Shown: in pieces, positions 12,780-22,789 of the stretch
Layout of the letters: each line of letters opens with the position of its first letter
Numbering within the stretch: the stretch's first letter is position 1
Assembly: GCA_033977485.1 (NCBI GenBank)
Contig: CM066988.1
Coordinates: 31,616,001-31,680,000, forward strand
Direction: 5' to 3'
DNA from: Hydrangea macrophylla
Taxonomy: Eukaryota; Streptophyta; Magnoliopsida; Cornales; Hydrangeaceae
Length of the DNA stretch: 64,000 bases
Position numbers and translations under genes: made by a program
Notes under the pieces: model-generated
Database searches by the model: none
Seen by the model: only the letters and a program-made list of their open reading frames with translations
Told to the model about the DNA's origin: nothing

Positions 12780-14539
12780 TACGGAGATTCTCTACCCAAT
12801 TTGTAATCTATGCGGATAAACTATGGAAGAAGTCGTATACCAGATACAATTTGGAATGTCTATACGAAAGGGTAGTGAGAAAAATGATGGAAGAAATTCA
12901 TGAGGGAGTTTGCGGGGCCCCATGTGAACGGGCACATGACGGCAAAGAAGATAATCCACCAGGGATGTTACTGGACAACACTTGATAAGGATTGCTGTGA
13001 ATATGTCAGGAGATGTCATAAGTGTCAAATTCATGCAAATCTGATGCACACCTTGACTTCCCAACTCTATAGTATGACCACGCCTCGGCCGTTCTCCGTA
13101 TGGGGTATTGATATTATCGGTGAAATAGTTCCAAAAGCATCTAATAGACACCGATACATAATCGTGGCGATTAATTATTTTACTAAATGGGTAGAGGTGG
13201 CATCATGTACAACCCTAAAGGCCAAAGATGTGGTAAGCTTCATTCAGAAGAATATAATTTGTAGATATGGGGTTCTAAATAAATTCATTTTTGATCATGG
13301 CAGTCACTTTTAGGGGGAAGTTATCCCACTATTAGAGAAGTATAAGATTACCCACCATCAATCTTCCCCCTATAGGCCACAGATGAATGGGGCGGTAGAT
13401 GCAGCAAATAAGAATGTTAAGGCAATCCTGGGAAAAATGATGGATACATATAGGGATTGGCATGAGAAACTGCCATTCGCATTGTGGGGATATTGGACTT
13501 CTGTAAGGACCTCTACTGGAGCTACAACATATTCATGGTTTTACGGGATGGAAGTTGTTCTTTCGGTTGAAGTAGAAATACCCTCTCTTAGGGTTCTAGC
13601 AGAATGCAAAGTAACTGAGCTTGAATGGTTGCGGGGGAGGTGTAAATAGTTAATTTTGATTAGGGGTGTGTTTCGGCCGGAACGGATCGGAAACACCTCT
13701 TTCGGAAAAAATTTCAAAATTTTCGGAAGCCAAAAATGCATTCCGAATTCCGTTCCGAAATTTCAGAAATTCCCAAATTATTTCCGATTCCGAAATTTCG
13801 GAATTTTTGGAATTTTATCAGATTCGGAATTTTTCGGAATATTCAGAATATTTTCGGAATATTCGGAATTCAAGCTTAATGGGATTTCACTTGAGACTTG
13901 TAGGCCTTTTATAGAAGCACATTACATCCCATTTTTTGTGTTTTTTCGATGTGGGATGACACAATTTTCGGAATATTTCAGAATATTTTCAAAAAAGTTT
14001 CGGAAAATACAATTTCGAAATATATTCGGAAATTTTTCAGAATAATTCAGAATATTTTCGGAAAAGTTTCGGAAAATACAATTTTGGAATATTTTCGGAA
14101 ATTTTTTGGAATTTTCGGAATTCTAAAAACAATTCCGATTCCAATCCGACTTTTTTCGGAATTTTCGGAATTCGGAATGCATATTTAGTTGCCAAAATCG
14201 GAATTTTTCGGATCGGAATTTCCGTTCCAAATGACACCCCTAATTTTGATTGATGAGAGAAGATTGGCTATATTAAATCATACTCAGGGATATCAGAAAA
14301 GGATAGCTCATGCTTTCAACAATAAGGTCTCTCCAAGGAAGCTTGCTGAGGGTGACCTGGTCCTCAAAAAACTTAAAGCGCCTATTTATGACCCTAGAGG
14401 AAAATTCAAACCTAACTAGGTCAGACCATATATCATTAAGATTCTCCTTTCCGGAGGAGCTGCCTACCTTTTGGACCTATATGGGGTTGAATTCAAATAG
14501 CCAATCAAACTCGATCGCCTCAAAAAATATTTTGCTTGA
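12780..14539 (+). pseudogene. Integrase of element A, split by a MITE
   Basis: DDE integrase. Zinc-binding N terminus HEGVCGAPCERAHD... (frameshifted) and CCEYVRRCHKCQIH; core GIDIIGEIVPKASNRHRYIIVAINYFTKWVEV, FIFDHGSHF and MNGAVDAANKNVKAI supply the D, D and a position where B has Glu but A has Asp. The C-terminal chromatin-side part (QGYQKRIAHAFN, KLAEGDLVLKKLK, YDPRGKFKPN) resumes after 14250 and ends near LDRLKKYFA at 14539. A 582-bp MITE at 13661-14242 interrupts it between WLRGR and LIDERRLA. Other stops were also acquired. Confidence 0.85.
13661..14242. mobile_element. hAT-type MITE, 582 bp
   Basis: Flanked by a perfect 8-bp target duplication ATTTTGAT (13653-13660 and 14243-14250). 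Its ends are inverted: TAGGGGTG at the left and CACCCCTA at the right. An 8-bp TSD and a TAGGG-type end are hallmarks of the hAT superfamily. The interior has no coding capacity and is crowded with TTCGGAA / TTCCGAA-type motifs in both orientations, typical of hAT subterminal repeats. It is inserted in the integrase of element A, so it is younger than A. Confidence 0.88.
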
Positions 14540-14580
14540 GCCCTTTTCTTTCGAAACCTCTAACGTCACTGAACTACACT

Positions 14581-14630
14581 CGACCTGATTCCCATATGGG
14601 GATACATAGGCAACCTACTTGGTTCGGTCG
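14581..14630 (+). other. Three-way-junction RNA motif, copy A1
   Basis: Closing stem CGACC/GGTCG encloses hairpin 1 (ATTCCC-ATAT-GGGGAT), the single-stranded ACATAGGCA and hairpin 2 (AACC-TACTT-GGTT). It lies just after integrase. The homologous copy in B (34947-34997) has closing stem TGACC/GGTCA, a compensatory change. The function is unknown; it would be present in the 3' part of the genomic RNA. Confidence 0.6.
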
Positions 14631-14681
14631 TTAATAATTGCCTAGATGTCACCTTTCTCCAAGACCTTAGTCGAACTACTT

Positions 14682-14737
14682 TGGACCTGATACCCACTCG
14701 GGGATAAGTAGGTAGGCCTCCCAAGACCTTCGGTCCA
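14682..14737 (+). other. Three-way-junction RNA motif, copy A2
   Basis: Closing stem TGGACC/GGTCCA around a hairpin ATACCC-ACTC-GGGGAT and the AAGTAGG strand, followed by a weak second hairpin. The B equivalent (34838-34889) closes with GGCC/GGCC, so an A-T pair is replaced by G-C. Confidence 0.55.
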
Positions 14738-14886
14738 TAAAACCAAAAACAAAAAATAAATAAAAAAGAAGAAAAACTCTTGACAAATCATTGTGTCTTG
14801 AGCTTCTCCATTCTAAACTAGGGGCAAACTTGCATTTCCCCAGACCATATCAAAGCCCCATTATTAGGGGAAAACTCTGTTTGCAA

Positions 14887-14888
<2 letters not shown>

Positions 14889-14921
<33 letters not shown>
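14889..14921. repeat. (TA)n microsatellite
   Basis: Uninterrupted TA dinucleotide run of about 33 bp in the spacer (14740-15287) between integrase and the antisense DUF7745-like gene of element A. That spacer otherwise shows no coding or structural feature that I recognise. Confidence 0.95.
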
Positions 14922-14926
<5 letters not shown>

Positions 14927-15287
14927 AACCCTTCTCTGGATCTACTGGCTATTGAAATGAACACTTTGCAAAAATAAATAAGAATTCATGGTATAGAATG
15001 ACTAAAATTCCAAGCAAGATTCAAAGCAAAGTAATAAAGGCCAAGAAAAGACATCAAGGGAAAAAATTTCATAACTACAAGATTAATCGGAAGAGTGAAT
15101 ACGTTGACTGAACATATTAGCACATTTATCATAACAAAGTCATTTTGCGGAAACATAGTTAGTTCACATTCAAAAGTGCAACGAAAAGACAGGGTTTGTC
15201 TAAATTTTTGCAAGATAAAGCTTTTTCATGTAGTTAGTCTTTTTGCTAAATCTATGTGTATCTATGGTTCTATCTCTCAATCAGAGT

Positions 15288-16316
15288 CTAGATCTCCAAC
15301 ATATACTCTGCAGTGTGTACCATAAAAGCGGGGATCCTCCAGAAAGGAGCGACTATCATCTCATGCCAAGCCTCAGCAAAAACCTTCACTATTGAAGCGT
15401 GCAAAATTGAACTCCTCATAAAATCTACTATAGTATCCTCAATGACATCTTGGAGAAGCCCATACTGGCGAACCACTCAACCGGGGATATTGAAGGTTGT
15501 GGCACGCAAAGCAGGTAGCCAAACACCAGGTAGTCCAGGAAGTCGCACTGTGATATAACAATAGATTCACTAGGAACATATCCAACAGATATCCTCAGCA
15601 GACACGACCCTAAACCATGTAAGCCAATCATCAGATATATTGAAAAGCCTCTGAATCTACCTCTGATCAAATGAAAGAACCCTGGGAGGACCATGAGGAA
15701 GAACTAGAAGTCTCAAGCACTCTAAGAGCCAAAACTACAAGATCTGTGGAGTGCGACGAAGAAGACTAGTCCCATCAATATTAGCCTGATCCAGACCCAT
15801 CACAGTCTCAGCAAGAATGAGCATCATGGGATTCCCCTATGCATGAATCCTGTAGGCTATTGGAATGAGAAAATTAGAAGAAGAAGAAAATAGAAAGTGA
15901 GAAATCAGGGCTAGACTCAAGGCACTCCATCTAGAAGCATGATGATCAAAATTCCCACCCATGGCTGGGTAATACCGGGTAATGTAGTATGGGAAATCGA
16001 TCTCATGATCTGAAATCAAAGATCTAGCAACCGGGAGAGTATAACCAAGAAGCAAGGAGAGACGTCGAGCGAACCCAACTTGAACGATAGGAAGGATCAA
16101 ATCAGAATATGGGCTAAACTCAAGAATGGCGCTGAATTCCTCAAATAAGGGAGTGACCTCCTAATAACCAAACCTGAATATGTGAAAATTGGGGTCCCAG
16201 CACTGAATGGCTGCATGGAGGAAATCCTCCTCGAGCTTTACATGTCGAAGATGAAGGAGTGTGTTGAGACCAAAATAGCAAAAGTGAAGAAGTTCCAAAT
16301 CCGTGATATCATCCAT
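15288..16316 (-). pseudogene. Antisense DUF7745-like gene of element A (broken)
   Basis: Probable start MDDITDLELLHFCYF near 16316, then AAIQCWDPNFHIFRFG, EVTPLFEEFSAIL, a middle block around SALSLALISHFLFSSSSNFLIP and a C-terminal VRQYGLLQDVIEDTI...EAWHEMIVAPFWRIPA...EYMLEI (15288-15476). It aligns along its length with the gene at 33319-34374 in element B. The WDP.FRFG..E..P.FEEF signature is like plant DUF7745 proteins, often annotated beside Gypsy elements; that family name is my recognition, not a search result. Several stops, including one just after FRFGY, and a frameshift near 15480. It is convergent with pol. Confidence 0.7.
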
Positions 16317-16447
16317 CCCTGAGAAGAGGAGTCGGGAATCGAGGAGAGCCATGGAGGATAGGAAAGAGGATGAGTTTGAAAGTTCGAATGTGCACAAAAT
16401 GAATGAAAAGGAGTCATTAAATAAGGCTGGAGGCAGAACGATACCCG

Positions 16448-16530
16448 ATGAAAATCGACGAGTGCCGTAGTGGCAGTCACTGAGTGCCGTCCAGATTTGC
16501 CAAGTGCCGCTGGGGTCTAGACAGTTTCTG
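16448..16530 (-). promoter_or_regulatory. Palindrome array before DUF7745-like gene of A
   Basis: Three to four decayed dyads, including TGGCAGTC-ACT-GAGTGCCG (16471-16489) and CCAGATTTGCCAAGTGCCG (16491-16509), centred near 16458, 16480, 16500 and perhaps 16520. They lie about 130 bp before the probable start codon on the - strand. Element B has the same arrangement at 33065-33190. Confidence 0.7.
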
Positions 16531-17100
16531 GTGTTCTTTGTAAGTCAATAAACCCAAAGCCTGCATAAAAAATAAAACAAATACAAAAAGGAAACACAAA
16601 AATTAGTATTTGTGCACCATCATCCATCATTTGCCTAACAAACCATCCTGAATATCCAAAATGCATCCAAAATGCGACAAAATAAAGATCTAAATCCTAA
16701 AACATAGCCAAGCATGAGCACAGAAAACCCAAAATTGACCTGAAGGCTGTCATGCATGAATGCACATCATCCATTTACCTAGCTAATCCAGGTCCCACAA
16801 TAAAGGTAGAAGTAACAGAAGTTTCAATTATCTTGTCCACAAATGGACATCCAAATAAAGAGAGAAAAGAGAAATAAAATCAGCCTCATTCTAGCTTGCA
16901 ATGAGTAGACTTTTCGGAAGCATCTATGGAGCCGTCTGACTGGCCCCGGCACCTCCACCTCCACCATTCCCTTCACCTTGTCCACTGCCACCAGTAGGGC
17001 CTCTGAGATATCCTTTACCCTAGCCCATCTGCAGCTCCTGCATTTGCCTTCTCAAAGCCACAATCTTGTCCTCCTACTAGAGAAGATAGAAAAGAGAAAA

Positions 17101-17400
17101 TATAAATTCATTGAGTCCGCGTGACTCCCATTTTGTAAATATAACTTCTTTGAGTCTGCGTGACTCCCATTTTTGTAAAATATAAATTCTTTGAGTCACG
17201 TGACTCCCATTTTTGTAAGATATAAATTCTTTAAGTCCGCGCGACTCCCCTTTTTGTAACATAAAAATTCTTTGAGTGCGCATGACTCACTTTTTTGTAA
17301 ATAAAAAATTATTTTAAGTCCCTATGACTCCAACTTTGCAAGCATGAATTTTTTTTTGAGTCCTAATGACTCCATTCTTTTTGGTGAAAAATAAATTCTT
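17101..17400. repeat. GAGTC-N4/5-GACTC tandem array in PMD intron 5 of A
   Basis: About eight degenerate units of roughly 40 bp, each with a small dyad such as GAGTC-CGCGT-GACTC followed by CCATTTTTGTAA and an AT-rich stretch. The array lies wholly in the intron between exons 6 and 5 of the antisense PMD gene. The same unit recurs at 19280-19720 and 20620-21465. Confidence 0.8.
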
Positions 17401-19279
17401 TGACTATAGTTTTTGAGGAATATGAAAAGAAAAGAAAACAAAGAAATGTACCTGAGCTTTTGCCCGAATCTCCGCATTGATCCTTTCTCCATCGGCTTGA
17501 AAAGAATCAGAGAAAACTTTTGAATTGTTATTAAGCATTTGAAGGGACAAAAGGTTTAGAGATAATGATGTCAGCACTTTGGTTGAAACGAAAGATTAAA
17601 GAAGATTGAAAATTTGTTTGAATTTATCCTCCATTCGCGACCATGAATCCAGTGCCGAATAGTATGAGCATACAGTAGCCCCTCCTTAGCATAGTCTTGG
17701 GGAACATTATCGTACTGAAGGGGAATAATCGGGGCACCACCAGTGTATAGGGAAAGCTGGTAAGAGGTCTCTTGACCCATGTATACAGTAGGCACATTCC
17801 AATCGCACTGCGGAAGTGGTGGAGGATCAGCAGCTCCAGGGATAGACTGTAAGCATAAAACAAAAAGATCAAGTCATTTATATTATGTCAAAGGAAAGAG
17901 ATATCCAAGCAATGAAATGAAGAAGAACTTGAGTCACTTCCATTAAAGGGAAGTTACGCATTAAGGCATTCATGCGAAAGGCGGGGTAACCATCGGGATT
18001 CTCTATATAGTTCATGATTTCCTTACCACCCAAAGCCATGACCAAATCATCATGGTCTAAAAGCTCAGTACTCCTCATGGTCAGTGGAGGAGCAATAAGA
18101 ACAAGGAAGCCAGGAGCAAGGAGGGACTATTTAGTCATCCTTTCACCCAGATACCACTTTTGCACACATCTCCGTCCATCAATATCCATATCTAGGAAAG
18201 GCCAAGGGCATTTCAGAGCTCAGCATTAGCAACTGAAAGAGCATCAACCCATGAGTTCCAGGTTACATGAGCCTCTCGAAGATTGGTAAGAAAATTCCAG
18301 AAGGCCACGAAATCATGGGCCCCAACTTTGTGGCCTGTCGGTCCCTTCCACTATTTCAAGCCCTGGGCGAGGATCGCATTTTCATTGGCTTTGGTAAGAC
18401 CATTTCTGCGAAAGAGATGCCAAGTAGACGAGTTCAATGTTGAAAATTTTTTTAAGAAATTTAAAAGGCAAAAGAAAAGGAGAAAAATGAAGTTTTTACC
18501 TCCCAAGCCCTCCAGAAGTCCCTAGGAGAAGGGAACTAATCTCTAGAAATATCGCTCATATGGCAATATAGTGTGGCCAGCCCTATGCCTCCCCAATCAT
18601 ATTGGTTGATCTGCTCAATGTTTTGAAGAGATGACAGGTAGGACAAATGAATCGTATCTCCCTTATTGCTCATCAATGAACAACTCAACATGTACATGAT
18701 AAAGGCCCGGATCATCTGATCGTCAGTAAAGTCTTGATCCTTGAAGGTGTCAAGGAACCATTTGGCCAAAACTAGGGGGTCTCCCGGATGAGCCCCAAGA
18801 AGATCAATGACTAGTTTGGGTTAATTCCCGATATCATCGAACCGGGCTAGAGGGAGGACGCCAAATAAAATGCCCGTGATCATCAAGAAATCCAGCCGGG
18901 TTGTTGTCATTTCTCCAAATGGGAGGTGGAAGGTGTTTGTGGTGTCCCACCATCATTCCGCCAAGTCATGGGTCTGAGCCAAATCATTTGAGCTCTTTGC
19001 CAGTAGTTGCACAAAGAGCCCAAATCTAGTAGCGTTAATTTTATTTTTGATGGCATTAGGGAAGTCCTTGTACCAATCATACCCATGGCCAAGCTCCCAT
19101 GACCCTTAAGAGCCTCTTTATTCACCCGAAAAGAGAAAATGAGGATAACAAATAAAAAGGCAAGCAAATAAGAAAGTAGAACAGAAGACAGATAATGAAA
19201 GAGAAATAAATGATGAATAAAATAAATCTAAAAAATATAATGAATGGTTGGATATTTGGAGTCCAAGTGCTTCCATGTT

Positions 19280-19720
19280 TGTGAAGTATGAATTTTTGAG
19301 TCCGTATGACTCCATGCTTGTGAAATGTGAATTTTTTGAGTCCATATGACTCCCCTTATAAAATGAAAAGAATAATAATAATAATAATAAAAATATTAGG
19401 AATAATGAGTTCTTTAAATTGTGAGTTGGTACGACTCCCCTTGTGAAAAGAAAAGAAAATAAAAAATAGTAATAAAAAAATAAAAAAAATGAATTCGTTG
19501 AGTCCACGTGACTCCATTTTTGAAAAAAAAAAGAGTTCTGAATTTGATGGAGTCGATGTGACACCCATTTTGAAAAGAAACTATGAATTTGTTTGGGTCC
19601 GTGTGACTCCATTTTGAAAACTTGTGAATTTGATTGGGTTAGTGGAGTCGATATAACTCCCATTTTGAAAAGAAGAAAATTGTAAATTCTTTGAGTCTGT
19701 GGTGATTTCATTGTGAAAAA
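19280..19720. repeat. GAGTC/GACTC tandem array in PMD intron 1 of A
   Basis: Diverged units with GAGTCCGTATGACTCC-type dyads separated by TTGTGAAA and AT-rich sequence, in intron 1 of the antisense PMD gene. They have the same orientation on the + strand as the arrays at 17101 and 20620. The rest of intron 1 (to about 20014) shows nothing recognisable. Confidence 0.75.
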
Positions 19721-20417
19721 AGAGAGAGAAAAAAATAATAGAAACTTTGGGCATGATCTCGGCACAAAATCAATGAAACTAGGACACCAAGAACAAGCAA
19801 AAGTATAATCTTGATCCTACAGGTGATCCTAGCATCCAAAATTCACTCAAAGTCAGCCTAAAGAAGCATGTGAAATCCATGATAATAATGACTTAGAGAA
19901 ATAGAAAATTACAAGTGCACATGATCAAAGTCATTCAAATATGAGCACTAACAAGAATGCATTGCATTATCATCAAGAGATTCAGGAGATTGAAGTAAAA
20001 GTTTGGGCTTTTACCTCCTTGCAAAATGTGAGTGCTGAAAGGTGCGTCTTAGGATCCTAAAGCAGAAGTGATGGATCATTGCATAGAGAAGGCTTATACC
20101 TCTTCCTTTTTGGCTCTTGAGATCCCTAGGAGCCTGAACCGCTGGCCATTGAATCACAACTGCAAGAAAGAATGAGAAAAATCAAGTTTTGAAAACATGA
20201 AGAAAGAATATGACCAAAGAGGTGATTTTGATCATGAATCAAGCAAGAGGTTGAGTTTTTACATGAAAAGAGATTGAACGAACCTTTGATTGAGGATTTT
20301 TTGAGCTAGAGATCAAAGAGAAGAGAAGTCCTAGAGAGAAATCATGTGGAGAAGAGAAGAGAAGAATGAGAGAAAAAGAAAAGAAACTTTTATTTTAAAA
20401 CAAATTACTTAACCGAG

Positions 20418-20456
20418 CGGCAGTAGCGAGTGTCGCCGCGTCAGTTTCGAGTGCCA
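20418..20456 (-). promoter_or_regulatory. Palindrome pair before PMD gene of A
   Basis: CGGCAGTAGCGAGTGTCG (20418-20435) and CGTCAGTTTCGAGTGCCA (20439-20456), 21 bp apart, are decayed forms of the shared dyad. They lie about 270 bp upstream of the start codon at 20149, matching the 265 bp in B and 258 bp in F. Confidence 0.65.
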
Positions 20457-20619
20457 CTAGGAGAGATAGTTCGCGTTCCTCCTAAAGTTTTTCATATTCG
20501 CATGGGGACCACCGAATTTTGCTTAAGTGTCCCTCAAAGTTTTCTCTCATTTCGAATAGACCCCCAAGATTTGAAAAGTATTCATTAAAGTTCTTCCCAT
20601 AAGTCAAAATTGACCCCAA

Positions 20620-21465
20620 ACTTCGTAATTTGATTCTTTGAGTCTGATTGACTCCAGTTTTTGAAATTAAGAATTCTTTTGAGTCTAATGACTCCTAATT
20701 TTGGACATTAAAATTTTTTTTGAGTCTGATTAACTCCTGATTTTGGAAATTAAAATTCTTTTGAGTTTGACTGACTCCTGATTTTGGAAGTTAAAATTCT
20801 TTTGACTTTGATTGACTCTTGACTTTGGATATTAGAAATTCTCTTTTGAGTCCGATTGACTCCTGATTTTGGAATTCGAGAAACTTTTAAGTCAAATTGC
20901 CTTCAAATTTTTGAAATGTGAATTCTTTTGGGTTGAATTGAACATGGATTTTGAAATCTAAAATTCTTTTGAGTCGAATTGACTCCGGATTTTTGAAATG
21001 TGAATCCTTTTGAGTATAATTGACTCCGGATTTTGGAAGTTTGAATTGTTTTGGCTCAAATTGACCTTGGATTTTGAAATTTGAATTCTATTTAGTCGAA
21101 TTGACTCTGGATTTTGGTAGTTTGAATTCTTTTTAGTCTAATTGACTCCAGATTTTGGAAATTTGAAATCTTTGAGTCGAATTGACTCCTAATTTTGGAA
21201 ATTGAAATTCTTTTTGAGTCAAGGTGACTCCGGTTTTGTTTGAGTCTAATTGACTCTAGATTTTGGAAGTTTAAAATTCTCTTTAGGTCGAATTCGCTCC
21301 AATCATAAAATTAGAAATTCTTTGTAAGTCAAAGTGACTCCAATTTTGAAATTAGAAAATCTTTTTGTGTCAAAGTGGCTCCAGTTTTCAAAAATTGAAA
21401 TTTTCTTTTGAGTCAAATTGACTTTAGATTTAGAAATTTGAACTTGAATTTTGAAATTTTAATCT
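20620..21465. repeat. GAGTC/GACTC minisatellite in 3' region of A
   Basis: About 19-20 degenerate units of roughly 43 bp (TTTTGAGTC-N4-TTGACTCC-GATTTTGGAA-type). It sits between the PMD promoter and the next array. It belongs to the hypervariable 3' untranslated region, which in Tat elements is known to seed tandem repeats. Confidence 0.85.
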
Positions 21466-21469
21466 AGTT

Positions 21470-22015
21470 GGCCGAGGTGGCTACGGATGCTGAAGAGCAC
21501 TTATCTGGGGGGCCGAAGTGGCTATGGATGCTGAAAGCTACTTATTCAGGGGCTGAAGTGGCTACGAATGTTGAAAAGCACTTATCCGATTGGCCGAGGG
21601 GGGTACGGATGCTAAAGAGCACTTATCCGGGGGGTGAAGTGGCTACGGATGCTGAAGAGCACTTATTCGGGGGGGGGGGGGGGGGGAACAAAGTGGCTAC
21701 GGAGGCTGAAGAACACTTATCTAGGGGGCCGATGGTTGCTGAAGAGCACTTATCTGGGGGCCAAAGTGGCTATAGATGTTGAAGAGCACTTATCTGGGGG
21801 CCGAGTGGCTATGGATGTTGAAGAGCACTTATCCGGGGGGCCGAGGTGGCTACGGATGCTGAGAGCACTTATCCAGGGGCCAAATGGCTACAGATGCTAA
21901 AGAGCCCTTATCCAGTTGGGCGAGGTGGCTACGGATGCTGAAGAGCACTTATCCGGTTGGCCGAGGTGGCTACGAATCCTGAAAAGCACTTATCCAATTG
22001 GCCGCTACGAATTAT
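21470..22015. repeat. 41-bp minisatellite in 3' region of A
   Basis: About 13 copies of a unit containing GCCGAGGTGGCTACGGATG and CTGAAGAGCACTTATCCGG. One unit carries a G run of about 18 at 21669. It is unrelated to the neighbouring GAGTC array and starts directly after it. Peptide repeats translated from it (for example AEEHLSGG) are not evidence of a gene. Confidence 0.9.
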
Positions 22016-22288
22016 GAAGAGGACCAATTTATGAATCAATAAAACTCATAAAAGAGCTTGTCTTTAAGTTGAAGTGACCCCAAACATTAAAAGCATAGGG
22101 CATGAAATGCATTTATGTACATCAAAACAAAATGATTTTGAATCATTGCATTTGTGTAGCTTGAAAACATTAAGCATGAAATTGCATTGGTAGCCATCAT
22201 TGCATGAGAACGTGCATCATGATAGGATAGGTGCATTCATTCGTATGACTATTTGTGCTTGTTTGTGATTCCTTACCCAAACTATGCC

Positions 22289-22341
22289 CTGGTCTAATTC
22301 CCGTTGGGATATGTAGGCAGCTCACCAATGAGCATGACCAG
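22289..22341 (+). other. Three-way-junction RNA motif, copy A3
   Basis: Closing stem CTGGTC/GACCAG; hairpin 1 ATTCCC-GTT-GGGAT; linker ATGTAGGCA; hairpin 2 GCTCA-CCAA-TGAGC. It lies about 130 bp before the polypurine tract. B closes with TTGGTC/GACCAA and C with TTGGTC/GACCAG, so the first pair covaries. Confidence 0.65.
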
Positions 22342-22429
22342 CACCGACTATTTTCGCAGCTATTTTTGCAACGCATCTTTGTGTTCACCTAAATTCGAAA
22401 GATTGGTCAAAGGCTTGTCTCCTCACAAG

Positions 22430-22475
22430 CTTTGACTCACTTGTGACACGCGTTGCTTTACAAGCTCTGCCGAAG
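22430..22475 (+). other. Pre-PPT hairpin of A
   Basis: Outer arms CTTTGAC and CGAAG (decayed in A) with inner stem CTTGT/ACAAG, running into the polypurine tract. It matches the better preserved versions in B (27959-28006) and C (62688-62736). Confidence 0.5.
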
Positions 22476-22485
22476 AGGGGCAAAC
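22472..22485 (+). other. Polypurine tract of element A
   Basis: GAAGAGGGGCAAAC directly before the 3' LTR start (CGTAGACACC). It primes plus-strand DNA synthesis. The core AAGAGGGGCAAAC is identical in A, B and C. Confidence 0.9.
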
Positions 22486-22789
22486 CGTAGACACCTTGAT
22501 TTTGACCAACTATCAAAATTAGGGGATTATTACCTTTGAAACTGATGATGACAATGTCCAAAAAAATCCAGAGTCTTTAGGGGTGGTTCATGCTCTTCAG
22601 AAAGCTTCTCAACCTCAAGAATTACAAAAATTAAAAAGAAAAAGATAAAAACTAGGATGATAAAAGGAATCTTGGGTGCGAAATATGCGTAGGAAATTAT
22701 TTAAATCTCGATAAATTAATTAGTTTGAGAATCTAAAGGAAAAACATTCAAAATATATATACACATATATGTATAAATATAAAAAAAAA
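22486..22789 (+). repeat. 3' LTR of element A, truncated by D
   Basis: Matches 2755 to about 3045 of the 5' LTR, including the GGAAATTATTTAAATCTCG block, then stops in an A-run where element D begins. The remainder is displaced beyond the right end of the window. Confidence 0.9.

Larger units (their letters stand above)
16924..20149 (-). pseudogene. Antisense PMD gene of element A (broken, six exons)
   Basis: Same exon plan as B. Exon 1 20015-20149 (MASGSGS..., 45 codons); exon 2 about 18500-19117 (ALKGHGSLAMG, FTDDQMIRAFIMYMLSCSL, DWGGIGLATLYCHMSDISRD); exon 3 17929-18405; exon 4 17628-17846 (219 nt, identical length to B; ends GREW); exon 5 17452-17496 (45 nt, also identical); exon 6 about 16924-17073 (coiled-coil-like LRRQMQELQ then a Gly-rich tail). 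Stops occur in exons 1, 2, 3 and 6. Some splice sites have decayed, such as CAG to CGG before exon 2 and CAG to CAA before exon 5. Introns 1 and 5 have been invaded by GAGTC/GACTC tandem repeats. Confidence 0.8.
2755..22789 (+). mobile_element. Element A: old Tat-lineage Ty3/Gypsy retrotransposon
   Basis: A nearly complete Tat/Ogre-type element inserted into F. Order: 5' LTR, PBS, gag, protease with G-patch, RT, RNase H, second RNase H, integrase, then antisense DUF7745-like and PMD genes, tandem repeats, polypurine tract and the first 304 bp of the 3' LTR, which is interrupted by element D at 22790. The two LTR copies differ at roughly 12% of aligned positions by eye, and the genes have many stops and frameshifts, so it is old and dead. 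The right-hand remainder of its 3' LTR, and therefore its TSD, lies outside the window. A hAT-type MITE is nested in its integrase. Confidence 0.9.

Noticed and set aside
21468..21900. AEEHLSGG-repeat frames
   Set aside because: Translation of the 41-bp minisatellite in the 3' region of A.
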